A program made the position numbers and the translations under genes. This document shows positions 14,746-23,704 of a stretch of 62,176 bases of DNA, piece by piece. The notes under the pieces are model-generated. The model saw only the letters and a program-made list of their open reading frames with translations. It searched no databases and had not been told where the DNA came from. Source of the stretch: Armatimonadota bacterium (GTDB taxonomy: Bacteria > Armatimonadota > Hebobacteria > CAIYQO01); NCBI GenBank assembly GCA_029553475.1, contig JAKPKV010000049.1, forward strand, positions 1 to 62,176. Reading direction: 5' to 3'. Positions within the stretch are counted from its first letter, which is position 1; every line of letters begins with the position of its first letter.

Positions 14746-17700
14746 CTACCCCCCGCGAGCCGAAATTACCGCGTAGCTCGTCTCCAACCCCACCCCGAAT
14801 GTCTGATTCGACGGCAGCAGGTTCAGGGTCAACGATCGGAAGTAATCCGTCACCGCCGCCAGCGCGTTGCGCATCTTCCGCAGCTCCGCCAGTTGCTCTT
14901 CGCGCAGTCGTTGCGCCCGCTCTTCCGCGCGCTTCCGCTCCGCGTTGCCGCCCAGCATCGCGCCGATCAGCGCGCCGGCGGCCATCCCGGCCGGCCCCAG
15001 CGTCGTCCCCAGCACCTTCTCCAGCGCCAGCGCCGCCGTCCCGCCCGCGATAGCGCCGCCCAGCACGCCGCCTTCGCCTTCCTGGATCGCCTGCGCGCTG
15101 CCGATCAGCGGCAGCAGCCCCTCGCGCACGCCGTTCGCGGAAATCATCCCGAAGATTGTCCCCGTCTGGTCCACGATGCCGGCCTTCCGCATCCAGTCCT
15201 CCAGCGGGCTCTCCGCGCCGCCCTCGCCGGGCTTCGTCATCGTCTCCCACCACTGCACCAGCAGCGCTTTGCTCGCGATCCGCGCCGCCTCCCGGAAGTA
15301 GCTGGTGATGGCGCCTTTGTCGCGAGTGGCGTCCCAGAGCACATCGGCCAGCCGGTCGGCAAAGCCAGCCCATACGTCTGGGGCCGCGCCGTCCTTCTTC
15401 CCCAGGTCGGCGATCTTCCGGTCGAGTGCATCCACCTGCGCTTCCAGTTTCTGCAGCTCAATTTTCTTCCGCGCGATGGTTGCCTCATCCGCGCCCGGCA
15501 GCCGCCCCATCTCACCCAGGCGGATATACGTGCGCAGATCATCCATCCGATTCTGCAACGCCGCGCGCTGGTCACCCAGCACCCGCGCCGAAAGTTCCGG
15601 CGGCAGCGTCTCGATGGCCGCCCCCAGCCGCGCCTCCTCACCCTCGCGCAGCGTCGCCGCCAACTCCTCCAGCGTCCGCATCCGCGCCGCCACCTGCCGC
15701 TGCTCAAGCTCGAAAGTCGCCATCCTCGCGTCGCGGATACGCTCCTCCTGCCTGACAATCGCCTCCGCGAATTCCTCGCGCCAGCGGGCTTCCGCCGCGA
15801 TCTCATCCAGCAGCAGCTTCCGCCGCTCCGCCCACGACGCCTGGTCGGCCTCGCGCTCGCTCACCGTGTGCAACGTGCCGGCCACTTGCGTCCAGGCCGC
15901 ATTCAGATCGAAGAGCTGCTGTATCTCCTCTGCCGTGGGGTTCTGCAATGCCCGCATCACCGCGAGCTGCGCGCTGAGCCGGTCCAGCATCGCCAGCAGG
16001 CTCTCCGCGCTCGCGTCCGTACCGCGCCGCAGCATCCCCTGCGCGTCCGCCAGCGCGCTCCCCGCCTCCGCGTTTGCCCGCAATCGCTGCTCCATCTCGG
16101 CGAGGGTCTGCACCGCCCGGAGCCGCTCCTCATCCAGCGCTCGCACCTGCGCGTGCTCGGCGCCCAGTATCGGCAAATAGCTGCGCAGAATCGCTGTCAA
16201 ACCCTCCACCCGGCTGCGCTGTCGCTCGATCGGCAGCCCGAGCCCCAGCGCCTCCTCCTCGAGGAGCATCCGCCGTGTCTTCCGCTCCTCCTCCGCCAGT
16301 TCGCGCAGTTTCGTCGCCCGTTCCTCGAGCAGGAGTTCCGGTTGCAGCGCCCGCAACTCCTTCACCACCGCCGTCACCCGCGCATCGTTCACGCTCAGCG
16401 GGCCGCGGTCGCTGTCCGGCGTCAGGTAGGCGTCCAGCGCCTTCTGGTACGCACCGTATTTGGCTTTCAGCCGATCAAACGCCTGGCCGGCGCGTTCCGC
16501 CGCCTTCGCCTGCTCCTCGACCGCCAACAGGTCCAACTTCAACTGCTCCGCGATGCTCCGCTTCCGCTTGGCTCCCTCTACCCCTGGGAGAGGGGGCTCG
16601 GGGGTGGGGGACGTGCCCTCTGCCGGCTTCCATGTCCCCTTAGCGATAGCGTCCTTCACCGTCCGCTGGCGCTCCCGCGCCGCTTCCTGGAGCGCCAGCG
16701 CGTAGGACTCTTCGATTTTCGCGATTGTTAACTGGTCTTCAGCCGCTGTGATTGCGTCCTTATACGTCTTCCTGGCCTGCGCACCATTCGGCGTAGCGGT
16801 ATCAACGCCTGATTGCAGATACAGGTCGTACTGGTTGCGCACCGCATCCAATGCCGCCTGCGCCTTCTCTCGCTCCGCGCGCGCCTTCAGCGTATCCGTG
16901 CGCGTGGTCTTCGCATCCAGCTCGGCCTTCAACGTCGCGATCTTGCGCTCGGTATCGGTGAAGTCCTGCAGCGCGGCGATTGCCGCGCGAATAGATGTTG
17001 CTGTTCCGTCCCAACTCCTGATCTGCAGCCCCAACTCCTCACGGATGCCCCGCATCCGCTCTGCCAGATCCTTCTTCACCGCCGCCAGCTTCGTTTGCTC
17101 GCTTTGCGTCCGGTTGCTCTTGTTGGAGAGCCGTTCGTATTCGTCGCCCAGCCGTTTCAGTTCCGCAGCCGCCGTCTGCCGCTTCAGTTTCTCCGTGTCG
17201 AGTTGCTTCAGCTCCGCTTCCTTGGCCGTGCGCGCCCGCTCCGCCTGGTCCAGCAGCGCCTCTGTCTGGCGCGTTGCCGCGCCCTGCGCGTATTCGTATG
17301 CCTTATACGCCAGCACCACCGCGCCGATCGCCGCCACCACGCCCCACGCCGCCGGCGACAACCCCAGGAAGGCCGCGCGGCCGGCCGCCCCAGCCTTGGC
17401 CAGCGCCGCCCCTTCCGCCTGCATCGCCTTCGCCGCGTCCAGCGCCGCCGTCGCTTTCGCGCGCTCAGCCGCTACATACTCCATCGCCGCCGTATTCGCG
17501 CCGCCCGTGGCGACAGCTTCCGCTTCCAGCGCGGCTGCCGCGGCCAGCGCCGCCTCTGCCGCGAGGATCTCCGCTGCCGCGACCGCCTGCAGCTCGACGC
17601 CATACGCCGCCACCGCCGCGCGGTTCTGCGCCACAGTCGCCGTATGCGCCGCCTGCAGTGCAATCAGCCCTTTGATGCCCGCCCACAGGCTCTGAATCCC

Positions 17701-18678
17701 CAGCGTCGCTTTTGCGATCACGCCGATCCCCAGCGTAATGCCGGCAACCCACAGCGCCGTCGTCCCCAGCGCCGCTTTCTGCCCATCGCTCATCTGGCCG
17801 AGCACGTCGGCGAATTTCTGCCCCACCGCGATGAACTGGTTCGCCGCCGGAATGAGCGCCGTGCCCATCGTCGTCCCGACCCGCTCCAATTGATCCTGCA
17901 GGTTGGAGAGTTGACCAGCCGCCGTCTGCGCCTGCTCCGCCATCAGGCCGCCGAAATCCTGCCGCATCCCGGCGCGTATCGCCTCGATGGCCTTGCTGGC
18001 CGGGATCAACCCCTTCTCCGAGAGCTTCATCACCTCGGACGTGCTCGTCCCCATCGCCTCCGCGAGATAGCGCCACGCCGGAATGCCCGCCTCGGTGAGC
18101 TGCAGCATCTCCTGGGCCATCACCCGGCCCTTCACCTGGACCTGCCCCAGCGCCCGCACTACGCGATTCAGCCCTTCTTCGCCGCCGCCTACGCCGCTCA
18201 CCGCGTCGCCGATATCCGTCAGCAGCGGGACGATCTCCGACAGCTCGAACCGATACGCCTGCAATTGTCTCGCCTGGTCCGTCACCTGCGAGATCTTAAA
18301 CGGCGTGTTCTCCGCGAAGGTATACAATTCATCCAGCGTTGCCTTCGCCGCTTCCGCGCTGCCGGTGAAGTGCTTGAAGGCGTTGAACGTCTGCTCGAAT
18401 TGCATCCCCAGCTTCGCCAGCCCCGCGACCCCCACGCTGGCCGCCGCCCCGAACGCCAGCATGCCGTTCGCTGCCGTGTTGATGCTGTCGCGGATCGCCC
18501 CGAACCGCCGGGTCATCTCCCGGCGCGACGCCTCCAGCGCGGTATTCGCCCCCGACAATTTTTGCATGAACAGGGTATCATTCAACGTCAACGTGGCGAC
18601 CACCGCCCCCGCGTTAAACGTCGTGCCCCCACCCACTCGCACCCGTCGCACCATCACATCACCCCGACGCAGCCCCAT
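14746..18678 (-). CDS. Tape measure protein
   Basis: 1310 residues from ATG 18678 (ATG 18654 possible). N-terminal TMP domain: FNAGAVVATLTLNDTLFMQKL, then MQFEQTFNAFKHFTGSAEAA and FKISQVTDQARQLQAY, as in the lambda/TP901 tape-measure family. Hydrophobic segments around residues 320-350 and 470-490 (AAWGVVAAIGAVVLAYKAYE) are typical TMP membrane helices. Long Ala/Glu-rich coiled coils fill the rest. Near residue 700 a Pro-rich insert, PTPEPPLPGVEGAKRK, is encoded by a REP-like palindrome (16572-16610). Length sets tail length; about 1300 residues predicts a tail near 200 nm by the usual 0.15 nm per residue rule. Confidence 0.93.
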   Translation of the reverse strand: MGLRRGDVMVRRVRVGGGTTFNAGAVVATLTLNDTLFMQKLSGANTALEASRREMTRRFGAIRDSINTAANGMLAFGAAASVGVAGLAKLGMQFEQTFNAFKHFTGSAEAAKATLDELYTFAENTPFKISQVTDQARQLQAYRFELSEIVPLLTDIGDAVSGVGGGEEGLNRVVRALGQVQVKGRVMAQEMLQLTEAGIPAWRYLAEAMGTSTSEVMKLSEKGLIPASKAIEAIRAGMRQDFGGLMAEQAQTAAGQLSNLQDQLERVGTTMGTALIPAANQFIAVGQKFADVLGQMSDGQKAALGTTALWVAGITLGIGVIAKATLGIQSLWAGIKGLIALQAAHTATVAQNRAAVAAYGVELQAVAAAEILAAEAALAAAAALEAEAVATGGANTAAMEYVAAERAKATAALDAAKAMQAEGAALAKAGAAGRAAFLGLSPAAWGVVAAIGAVVLAYKAYEYAQGAATRQTEALLDQAERARTAKEAELKQLDTEKLKRQTAAAELKRLGDEYERLSNKSNRTQSEQTKLAAVKKDLAERMRGIREELGLQIRSWDGTATSIRAAIAALQDFTDTERKIATLKAELDAKTTRTDTLKARAEREKAQAALDAVRNQYDLYLQSGVDTATPNGAQARKTYKDAITAAEDQLTIAKIEESYALALQEAARERQRTVKDAIAKGTWKPAEGTSPTPEPPLPGVEGAKRKRSIAEQLKLDLLAVEEQAKAAERAGQAFDRLKAKYGAYQKALDAYLTPDSDRGPLSVNDARVTAVVKELRALQPELLLEERATKLRELAEEERKTRRMLLEEEALGLGLPIERQRSRVEGLTAILRSYLPILGAEHAQVRALDEERLRAVQTLAEMEQRLRANAEAGSALADAQGMLRRGTDASAESLLAMLDRLSAQLAVMRALQNPTAEEIQQLFDLNAAWTQVAGTLHTVSEREADQASWAERRKLLLDEIAAEARWREEFAEAIVRQEERIRDARMATFELEQRQVAARMRTLEELAATLREGEEARLGAAIETLPPELSARVLGDQRAALQNRMDDLRTYIRLGEMGRLPGADEATIARKKIELQKLEAQVDALDRKIADLGKKDGAAPDVWAGFADRLADVLWDATRDKGAITSYFREAARIASKALLVQWWETMTKPGEGGAESPLEDWMRKAGIVDQTGTIFGMISANGVREGLLPLIGSAQAIQEGEGGVLGGAIAGGTAALALEKVLGTTLGPAGMAAGALIGAMLGGNAERKRAEERAQRLREEQLAELRKMRNALAAVTDYFRSLTLNLLPSNQTFGVGLETSYAVISARGG
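16572..16610. repeat. GC palindrome (REP-like) inside the tape measure gene
   Basis: CTCCCTCTACCCCTGGGAGA and a GGGGGCTCGGGGGTGGGGG tail. It is read in frame as the Pro-rich segment PTPEPPLPGVEG on the minus strand. Confidence 0.7.
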
Positions 18679-18686
18679 CCTATGAA

Positions 18687-19495
18687 TTAGCCCACGAACG
18701 ACACATCCACCCCACCATCTGTAATCAACCGCCGCGCCTCTTCCACCGTGCATCCCAGCGCCTGCGCCACCTCCCGCGCATCCGCGCCAGCGCCCCCCCC
18801 TCTCCTGTCAGGGGAGGGGGGCAGGGGGGAAGGGTCGCGCGGATACGCCACCCGCTCCAGTTTATCCAGCCCGCCCCCATGCGCCAGCGCGAAACCTACC
18901 CCGCTCCAGTACCCCGTCCGCGCCGCCTGGACGTGCTCGTAGCGCTCTTGCTCTTCCGCGAGCGCGAACGCGACGACGCAGGGGAGCTCTCCGATGCGTC
19001 CGGGGTCACACCCAGCTCTAACAAGAAGGCTATAAAATCGCTGCTCGTCACGACGGGATGCAGCTCCTGCCAGTCGTTTCTCGCCTTCTGAAAGCTCCCG
19101 TCCGCGATCATTTCCAGCCGACGTTGTTCGAAAGGGATGGCGTTGTCCTCCCAGATCGCCACCCATAGCGCCTCCAGGTCTGCCATGTCGAACGCGTCAA
19201 GTATCTCCGCCGTGATGCCTGGACAAAAGTGCCGCAGAAACATCAGGCGCAGCTCTGCGCTCACTGGCACCGCCCCCATCTCCGCCAGCACCGCCGGCAT
19301 ATACTGCCGGATTTCCTCCTGCGTCGGTTCGCGCTGAAACCGCACCGCCATCGGCTCCACCAGATGCCCGTACAGTATCAGACAGATCGTATATTCCTTC
19401 AGCGGCAGCCGCCGTATCGCCACCGTCAGCCCGCACGGCAGCAGCACCTCCCGCGACGGATGCGTCGCCTCGTGAATCGTAATCGCCTCACCCAT
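18687..19495 (-). CDS. Tail assembly chaperone, frameshifted long form (GT-like)
   Basis: The first 154 codons are shared with the G-like protein (start ATG 19495). At 19037-19034 the coding strand reads GAT TTT ATA; a -1 slip on TTT continues as TAT AGC CTT and stays open for 115 more codons to 18687, giving about 269 residues. The shifted part contains SLLVRAGCDPGRIGELPCVV and ends RLITDGGVDVSFVG, just before the tape measure. This G/GT arrangement is conserved in siphoviruses. The slip site is a single U-UUU rather than a full X-XXY-YYZ heptamer, so the exact point is inferred. A REP-like palindrome lies inside the shifted part. Confidence 0.75.
18792..18834. repeat. GC palindrome (REP-like) inside the GT frame
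   Basis: CCCCTCTCCTGTCAGGGGAG core with a GGGGGGCAGGGGGGAAGGG tail. On the minus strand it is read in the shifted frame as the segment DPSPLPPSPDRRGGGAGAD. Confidence 0.8.
18896..19495 (-). CDS. Tail assembly chaperone, short form (G-like)
   Basis: 199 residues. Residues 1-155 are clearly coding: HEATHPSREVLLPCGLTVAI, LPLKEYTICLILYGHLVEPM, TQEEIRQYMPAVLAEMGAV, IPFEQRRLEMIADG. After about residue 155 the zero frame turns into a low-complexity Ser/Arg run (SRSRSRKSKSAT), typical of the zero-frame tail after a conserved frameshift. Located between tail tube and tape measure genes. It should bind the tape measure protein during tail assembly and be absent from virions. Confidence 0.85.
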   Translation of the reverse strand: MGEAITIHEATHPSREVLLPCGLTVAIRRLPLKEYTICLILYGHLVEPMAVRFQREPTQEEIRQYMPAVLAEMGAVPVSAELRLMFLRHFCPGITAEILDAFDMADLEALWVAIWEDNAIPFEQRRLEMIADGSFQKARNDWQELHPVVTSSDFIAFLLELGVTPDASESSPASSRSRSRKSKSATSTSRRRGRGTGAG

Positions 19496-19772
19496 GCCAG
19501 CCTCCTCAAATCATACTCGTACTCGACAGATCAGTGCCTGCTACGCAACCTGCCCAGCCTCATTCCGCGCGCAATAACATCGCCGCGCGGGCGGGAGGCT
19601 GAATACCGCCCGCGCGGTACGTCGCCAGGTGGGCGAAAGGGCCACAAGCCCCCCCCCCGGCGAACTCACCGCATGGGGACTGGCGCCAACCCGCCCAGCC
19701 GCGCCATCCCACACCCACCAGGTGCCTGTCCCCATGCCATCATACAAACCACCCCCATCCATAGGCCCTATT

Positions 19773-19810
19773 TCCCCTCTCCTACCAGGGGAGGAGGCCC
19801 AGAGGAGGGG
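19773..19810. repeat. GC palindrome (REP-like)
   Basis: CCCCTCTCCTACCAGGGGAG with a GAGGCCCAGAGGAGGGG tail, immediately 3' of the tail-tube gene. It may help terminate or stabilise the tail-tube mRNA. The preceding 19496-19772 interval has no convincing gene. Confidence 0.75.
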
Positions 19811-22800
19811 TTACGCCGCCGGCAGATAGATCTCCACCGGGTTATCGCTCGCGTTCGCCATCGCCAGCACGTCCAGCAGCAGCGGCAGCCCGGCGAAATT
19901 CTTATTGATCTCGATCGTCGTCTCGCCGTCCGCCGGCTGGCACCGTTTGAACAGCCACATCCGGCCGTTCGTCTCCTCGATGCCCACGCTGAATTCGCCG
20001 TAAAACGCGTCCTGGCTGAGCAGCACCTTCCCCGTGGCGCTGTCGTACGTGCCGTTCAGCGCCAGCGACAGGTTCACGCCGTCGAGCTGCGCCATCGTCA
20101 GGTCCACCTGACGGCCCGTGATGAAGCTTTTCTGCACCACCGGCTCCAGCCGCTCGTGCGGCGTGAAGGCCACCTTCTCGCGGCGAAAGATCGCCCGCAC
20201 CGCGTCCATGAGCCAGCCCACGTGCACCCCGTTGAAATAGAGCTTGCTCACCTGCGCGAACTCCACCGCGCCAGCGGTTGCGGCGTCGGTCGGATCAATA
20301 ATCATGATCCCCTTCACCGCCGTCAGCACGGTCTCCGGCGTGCCGTCCACCGTCACCACCACGTCCTGCGCGCCATAGGCGGTCAACGTGCCCACCTTGC
20401 CGGTGATGCTCGTGTCGGACCAGGTGATGTCCGTCAGCGCCTCGCCGCCCACCTCCACCGTGCTCTCGCCCTGCGTCGCGCCGAAGCCGACGCCGGTGAT
20501 GGTGACCGTGCCCCCGCGCTCCGCCAGCAGCGGAGCAACCTTCGTGATACTCGACATCGCAATCATCTCCTCGTGTGTGTACATCGCACCATCACTCAGC
20601 GTGATGGACAGGGTAATGGTATACTGCCCCCCGGCGGCATACCGGTGTATCGCCGTGGATCCCGTGGCGGGGTCGCTGTCGTCTCCCCAGTCCCACCAAT
20701 ACCCGGTAATCGTCAGCCCCTCCGGCGGCGTGTTCCCGGCCGCGCTGACCAGCACTGTGCGCGTCGCCTGGTTCACCTCGGCGGTGAACGTCGGCGCCCA
20801 GGCGGTGATGCTCACCGGAATCTCGACGCTGTCAACGGCGCCGTCGTCATCCGTCACCGTCAGCGTGATCGCGTAGACCTGTGTCACGTTCGCGTAGCTG
20901 TGTTCCAGGCTGCCGCCCGGCGTCATCGGCTTCGGATCGCTGCCGTCGCCCCAATCCACGAACGCGCTCGCGATTGTGCCGTCGCCATCCGTGCTCTCAT
21001 CCGTGAGCGTCGCCGTCAGACCCTCCACGCTCACGCTCCCGGCGGCCGTGGGCGCGTCGTTTTCCGCCGGGATGATGGCGGCCGCGTCATCGGTCTCGCC
21101 TTCGTCGTCCGTCACCTCCACCGTCAGCAGGTACTCACCATGCTCTGCGTAGCTGTACACCGACGCCTGCCCCACCGTGCCGGCTATCCAGTCGGCGCCG
21201 GCAGACGGCTGGAACCGCCAGCTCGCAATGCTCCCATCCGGATCGGATGACGCGTTCGCCTGGATCGTCACCGTCAGGTTGTCGGCGGGATCGAGCACCG
21301 CGGTGAAGGAGGCGGTCGGCTGCAGGTTCGGCGAGATCACCGCCTGGGCGATCTCCGAATTCGTGTCGGCCCCCTGGTCGTCCGTCACGGTTGCGTAAAT
21401 GCCGAACGTGCCGCCGGCGGGGCCGTAGCCGTGCGATTTCTGCACGCTGCCCCCGGCCTGCAGCGCCGCCAGCTCGGCGCCCGAGAACTCGGTGGTGCTC
21501 TCGTCGCCCCAGGTAATCATCCCGGCAGCCAGACTCCCGTCCGGGTCGCTGCCCGCCACCGTCACCGTCACCGTGCGCTTGACGACGGAATCCACCGTCA
21601 GGCTGCAGGTGGGCGGCATATTGGTCCTCGCGGTGCTGAAGACCTGCACGCGGAAATGGACGGTTTCCTGGATCTCGTCGCCGTTGTCCACGACATAGAC
21701 ATCGCCATTGGCGCCGACGGCTGCGCCTCCGGCGCCGTAAAATGCTTGGAAGTGTCCGTCCCCTTCACCGCTGGTACCATACAGGCCGAGCGACTGCCGC
21801 GTGGCAATATCAAACGTGTGCATGGCGTGCGGATTACCGGATCCGCAAACATACAGCACGCCTCGTGCGGTATCTATCGCCAGCCTTTTCGCCGCAGTCG
21901 ACAGGTCCCACGCGATAGGCTGGCCCGCCACAGCGCCGGCGTCCGTGAACCAATGCACCCCGTATTGCGGTACACCATCAATGCGAGCAGTCACATAAAT
22001 ATTGCCCTGGCCATCGCCAACGATACCGACCGGCATGATCATTTGGGCGTGCGCCCATGACCGCAACTGGTTGCCGTTGATATCGAAGACCTGGATGCGG
22101 TTATTGCCCGTGTCAGCGACGAAAATCTCGCCGGCGGCATTCACCCAGAGTTGCTGCGGATCCTTCACATTGGTCGGGCCGGTGCCGTGCGAGCTGAATT
22201 CGGTCACGAGCGCCCCGGTTGTGCGGTGGTAAACCTGGATGCAGTGGGCGCGTGCGCAATAAATTTGCCCATCAGGGGCAACATATGGGTTGATGCCACC
22301 GACGACGTTCGCGCTGTCAGTCAGCACGAGACTGCGCTGCCATACGCCGTGCGTATCGTAGACCTTGATGCGGTTGGTGCCGCCACCATCGCGGTCGCCG
22401 ACGTAGACGTCGCCCCCATCAAACGCGATGCCGGACATCTGGTAGAATGCATCGTTTCCGGTGCCGCGGATGCCCCACTTACGCAAAAACTCATTTGCCT
22501 CGGCGGTCGAGCCAATGCTGTAGACCACCTCCACGCCGATGCAATCGCACCAGCAGCCCAGGCCGCTCGGCACGGACAACGATAGCGCGGCGCCGAACTG
22601 CGCGCTCTTCAGATCGGCGACGGTGATTTCCCCGTTCCACGTGGTGCCATAGACCACGCTCTCCTCGTCCGGCCCGCTCGGAATCGTCATCCCGCTCGAC
22701 ATATCGTCTGTCGTGTAGCTGCCATCCGCTTTGCGCAGTTTGATCGAGTGCTGCGTGACGGCGCCGCTATACGAATAGCCGTAGTGATGGATATTGATCT

Positions 22801-23008
22801 GCTCGATGGTGGCGTTGTCCGGGATGTCGCTGAAATCGAATCCGCGCACCAGCAGGTAGTGGGTGTGTTCTGCGCCGGCCGGCGGGGTAATATCGGCGTC
22901 CACGCCGTCGTGCGCCAGCGCATTGCTCGGATTCTGCCAGGCAATAGTGCCGATGATGGCATCATCAACAGCGACAGAACCGAATCGCACTCCAGTGAAT
23001 TGACTCAT
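19811..23008 (-). CDS. Major tail tube protein fused to NHL propeller, PKD and IPT domains
   Basis: 1065 residues from ATG 23008 (overlapping the upstream stop as ATGA, with GAGGAG upstream). Layout: a beta-rich N-terminal domain (1-165); an NHL-type propeller (about 170-460) with repeats such as GEIFVADTGNNRIQVFD and GDVYVVDNGD; four PKD modules (465-815) with SDPDG, WGDGSD, VTDDQGAD, VTDDEGETD and VTDDDGAVD; an IPT/TIG domain from residue 818 (GGTVTITGVGFG); and a tail-tube-like C-terminus (LYFNGVHVGWLMDAV, ETTIEINKNFAGLP). Position between tail terminator and G/GT is that of the tail tube gene. An internal ATG with its own ribosome site could yield the 248-residue tube alone. Confidence 0.8.
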   Translation of the reverse strand: MSQFTGVRFGSVAVDDAIIGTIAWQNPSNALAHDGVDADITPPAGAEHTHYLLVRGFDFSDIPDNATIEQINIHHYGYSYSGAVTQHSIKLRKADGSYTTDDMSSGMTIPSGPDEESVVYGTTWNGEITVADLKSAQFGAALSLSVPSGLGCWCDCIGVEVVYSIGSTAEANEFLRKWGIRGTGNDAFYQMSGIAFDGGDVYVGDRDGGGTNRIKVYDTHGVWQRSLVLTDSANVVGGINPYVAPDGQIYCARAHCIQVYHRTTGALVTEFSSHGTGPTNVKDPQQLWVNAAGEIFVADTGNNRIQVFDINGNQLRSWAHAQMIMPVGIVGDGQGNIYVTARIDGVPQYGVHWFTDAGAVAGQPIAWDLSTAAKRLAIDTARGVLYVCGSGNPHAMHTFDIATRQSLGLYGTSGEGDGHFQAFYGAGGAAVGANGDVYVVDNGDEIQETVHFRVQVFSTARTNMPPTCSLTVDSVVKRTVTVTVAGSDPDGSLAAGMITWGDESTTEFSGAELAALQAGGSVQKSHGYGPAGGTFGIYATVTDDQGADTNSEIAQAVISPNLQPTASFTAVLDPADNLTVTIQANASSDPDGSIASWRFQPSAGADWIAGTVGQASVYSYAEHGEYLLTVEVTDDEGETDDAAAIIPAENDAPTAAGSVSVEGLTATLTDESTDGDGTIASAFVDWGDGSDPKPMTPGGSLEHSYANVTQVYAITLTVTDDDGAVDSVEIPVSITAWAPTFTAEVNQATRTVLVSAAGNTPPEGLTITGYWWDWGDDSDPATGSTAIHRYAAGGQYTITLSITLSDGAMYTHEEMIAMSSITKVAPLLAERGGTVTITGVGFGATQGESTVEVGGEALTDITWSDTSITGKVGTLTAYGAQDVVVTVDGTPETVLTAVKGIMIIDPTDAATAGAVEFAQVSKLYFNGVHVGWLMDAVRAIFRREKVAFTPHERLEPVVQKSFITGRQVDLTMAQLDGVNLSLALNGTYDSATGKVLLSQDAFYGEFSVGIEETNGRMWLFKRCQPADGETTIEINKNFAGLPLLLDVLAMANASDNPVEIYLPAA
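20555..20572 (-). promoter_or_regulatory. Internal ribosome binding site and start in the tail-tube gene
   Basis: GAGGAG (plus-strand 20567-20572) lies 9 nt before an in-frame ATG (20557) at codon 818. Initiation here gives a 248-residue product beginning MSSITKVAPLLAERGG, the usual size and start of an IPT-containing tail tube protein. It suggests that plain and decorated tube subunits are made from one gene. Confidence 0.6.
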
Positions 23009-23409
23009 GATTTCTCCTCGTCCACCCGCTTCGCCACCGTCCGCATATTGAACACCACCCGCGCCTGCCCGCCATCCGGGCCTCCTAACAGCATCGGAAC
23101 CTGCAGGCACTCCACAAAGCGCGCTCGGTACCCGTCCAGTTCCCAGTTCACCCGCTCGTGTAGCGCCTCATACGCCGCCTCCGCCGCCTCCAGCGCCGCC
23201 CTGATCGCTGTCACCCGCCCCACGTGCACCACCTGGAACTGCCCAATCCGCCATTCGCCGCCCGGCCACTCCAGCGGGATGCCGCCAGCGGGAATCAACT
23301 GCACGTATGCGTCAGGCCGCTCCACCGGCCCAAACCCGGCATACACCGTCGAGGTCGCATCAATATCCGCCACGTACCCATCCCGCAATGCCGAAAGAAA
23401 CGACTTCAT
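23005..23409 (-). CDS. Tail terminator / completion-type protein
   Basis: 134 residues. Features: TSTVYAGFGPVERPDAYVQL at the N-terminus, GEWRIGQFQVVHVGRVTAI in the middle, a helical segment and MLLGGPDGGQARVVFNMRTV at the end. The size and its position between the HK97 gp10-like protein and the tail tube gene fit tail terminator proteins (gpU-like). No motif proves it. The stop overlaps the tail-tube start. Confidence 0.6.
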   Translation of the reverse strand: MKSFLSALRDGYVADIDATSTVYAGFGPVERPDAYVQLIPAGGIPLEWPGGEWRIGQFQVVHVGRVTAIRAALEAAEAAYEALHERVNWELDGYRARFVECLQVPMLLGGPDGGQARVVFNMRTVAKRVDEEKS

Positions 23410-23424
23410 GCGATCCCTCTCCCA

Positions 23425-23622
23425 TCATCTCCGCCCACGCACTTCCGGCAGATACACCTCAACAATCCATCGCCGCACCATGTGCAGCAACTCCAGGCGA
23501 CGCAGAATGATGTCAATCAACCGAGACGCAAGTACCAGCAAGCCGGCGGTCACCGCCAACGCCCCCACTGCCAATGCCAACCACCCCAGTATCACCTGCA
23601 CCCCACTGAAAACCACCCCCAT
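23425..23622 (-). CDS. Small membrane protein
   Basis: 65 residues from ATG 23622. It has a long hydrophobic stretch (VILGWLALAVGALAVTAGLL) followed by a helix with basic residues (RRLELLHMVRRWIVEVYLPE). It lies within the head-tail connector genes. Function not recognised. The frame continues upstream through a REP-like palindrome, which is unlikely to be translated. Confidence 0.5.
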   Translation of the reverse strand: MGVVFSGVQVILGWLALAVGALAVTAGLLVLASRLIDIILRRLELLHMVRRWIVEVYLPEVRGRR

Positions 23623-23647
23623 CACCACACCCCCGCTACTCAACAGC

Positions 23648-23673
23648 TCCCCCTCTCCCTCCTTGGGAGGGGT
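23648..23673. repeat. GC palindrome (REP-like)
   Basis: CCCCCTCTCCCTCCTTGGGAG with GGGTGGCGCC and a TCCTGGCG half, between the gp10-like gene and the small membrane protein. Confidence 0.6.
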
Positions 23674-23704
23674 GGCGCCTTCCTGGCGTCCCTGCGCAAC
23701 CTGA

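Noticed and set aside
14659-18690. Long plus-strand open frames opposite the tape measure gene
   Set aside because: Arg/Gln/Leu-rich shadows caused by the codon bias of the tape measure gene; no start signals or domains.
19496-19772. A possible small gene between the tail-tube and G-like genes
   Set aside because: Short frames here are Gly/Trp-rich without ribosome sites; the interval looks like spacer plus a REP-like palindrome.
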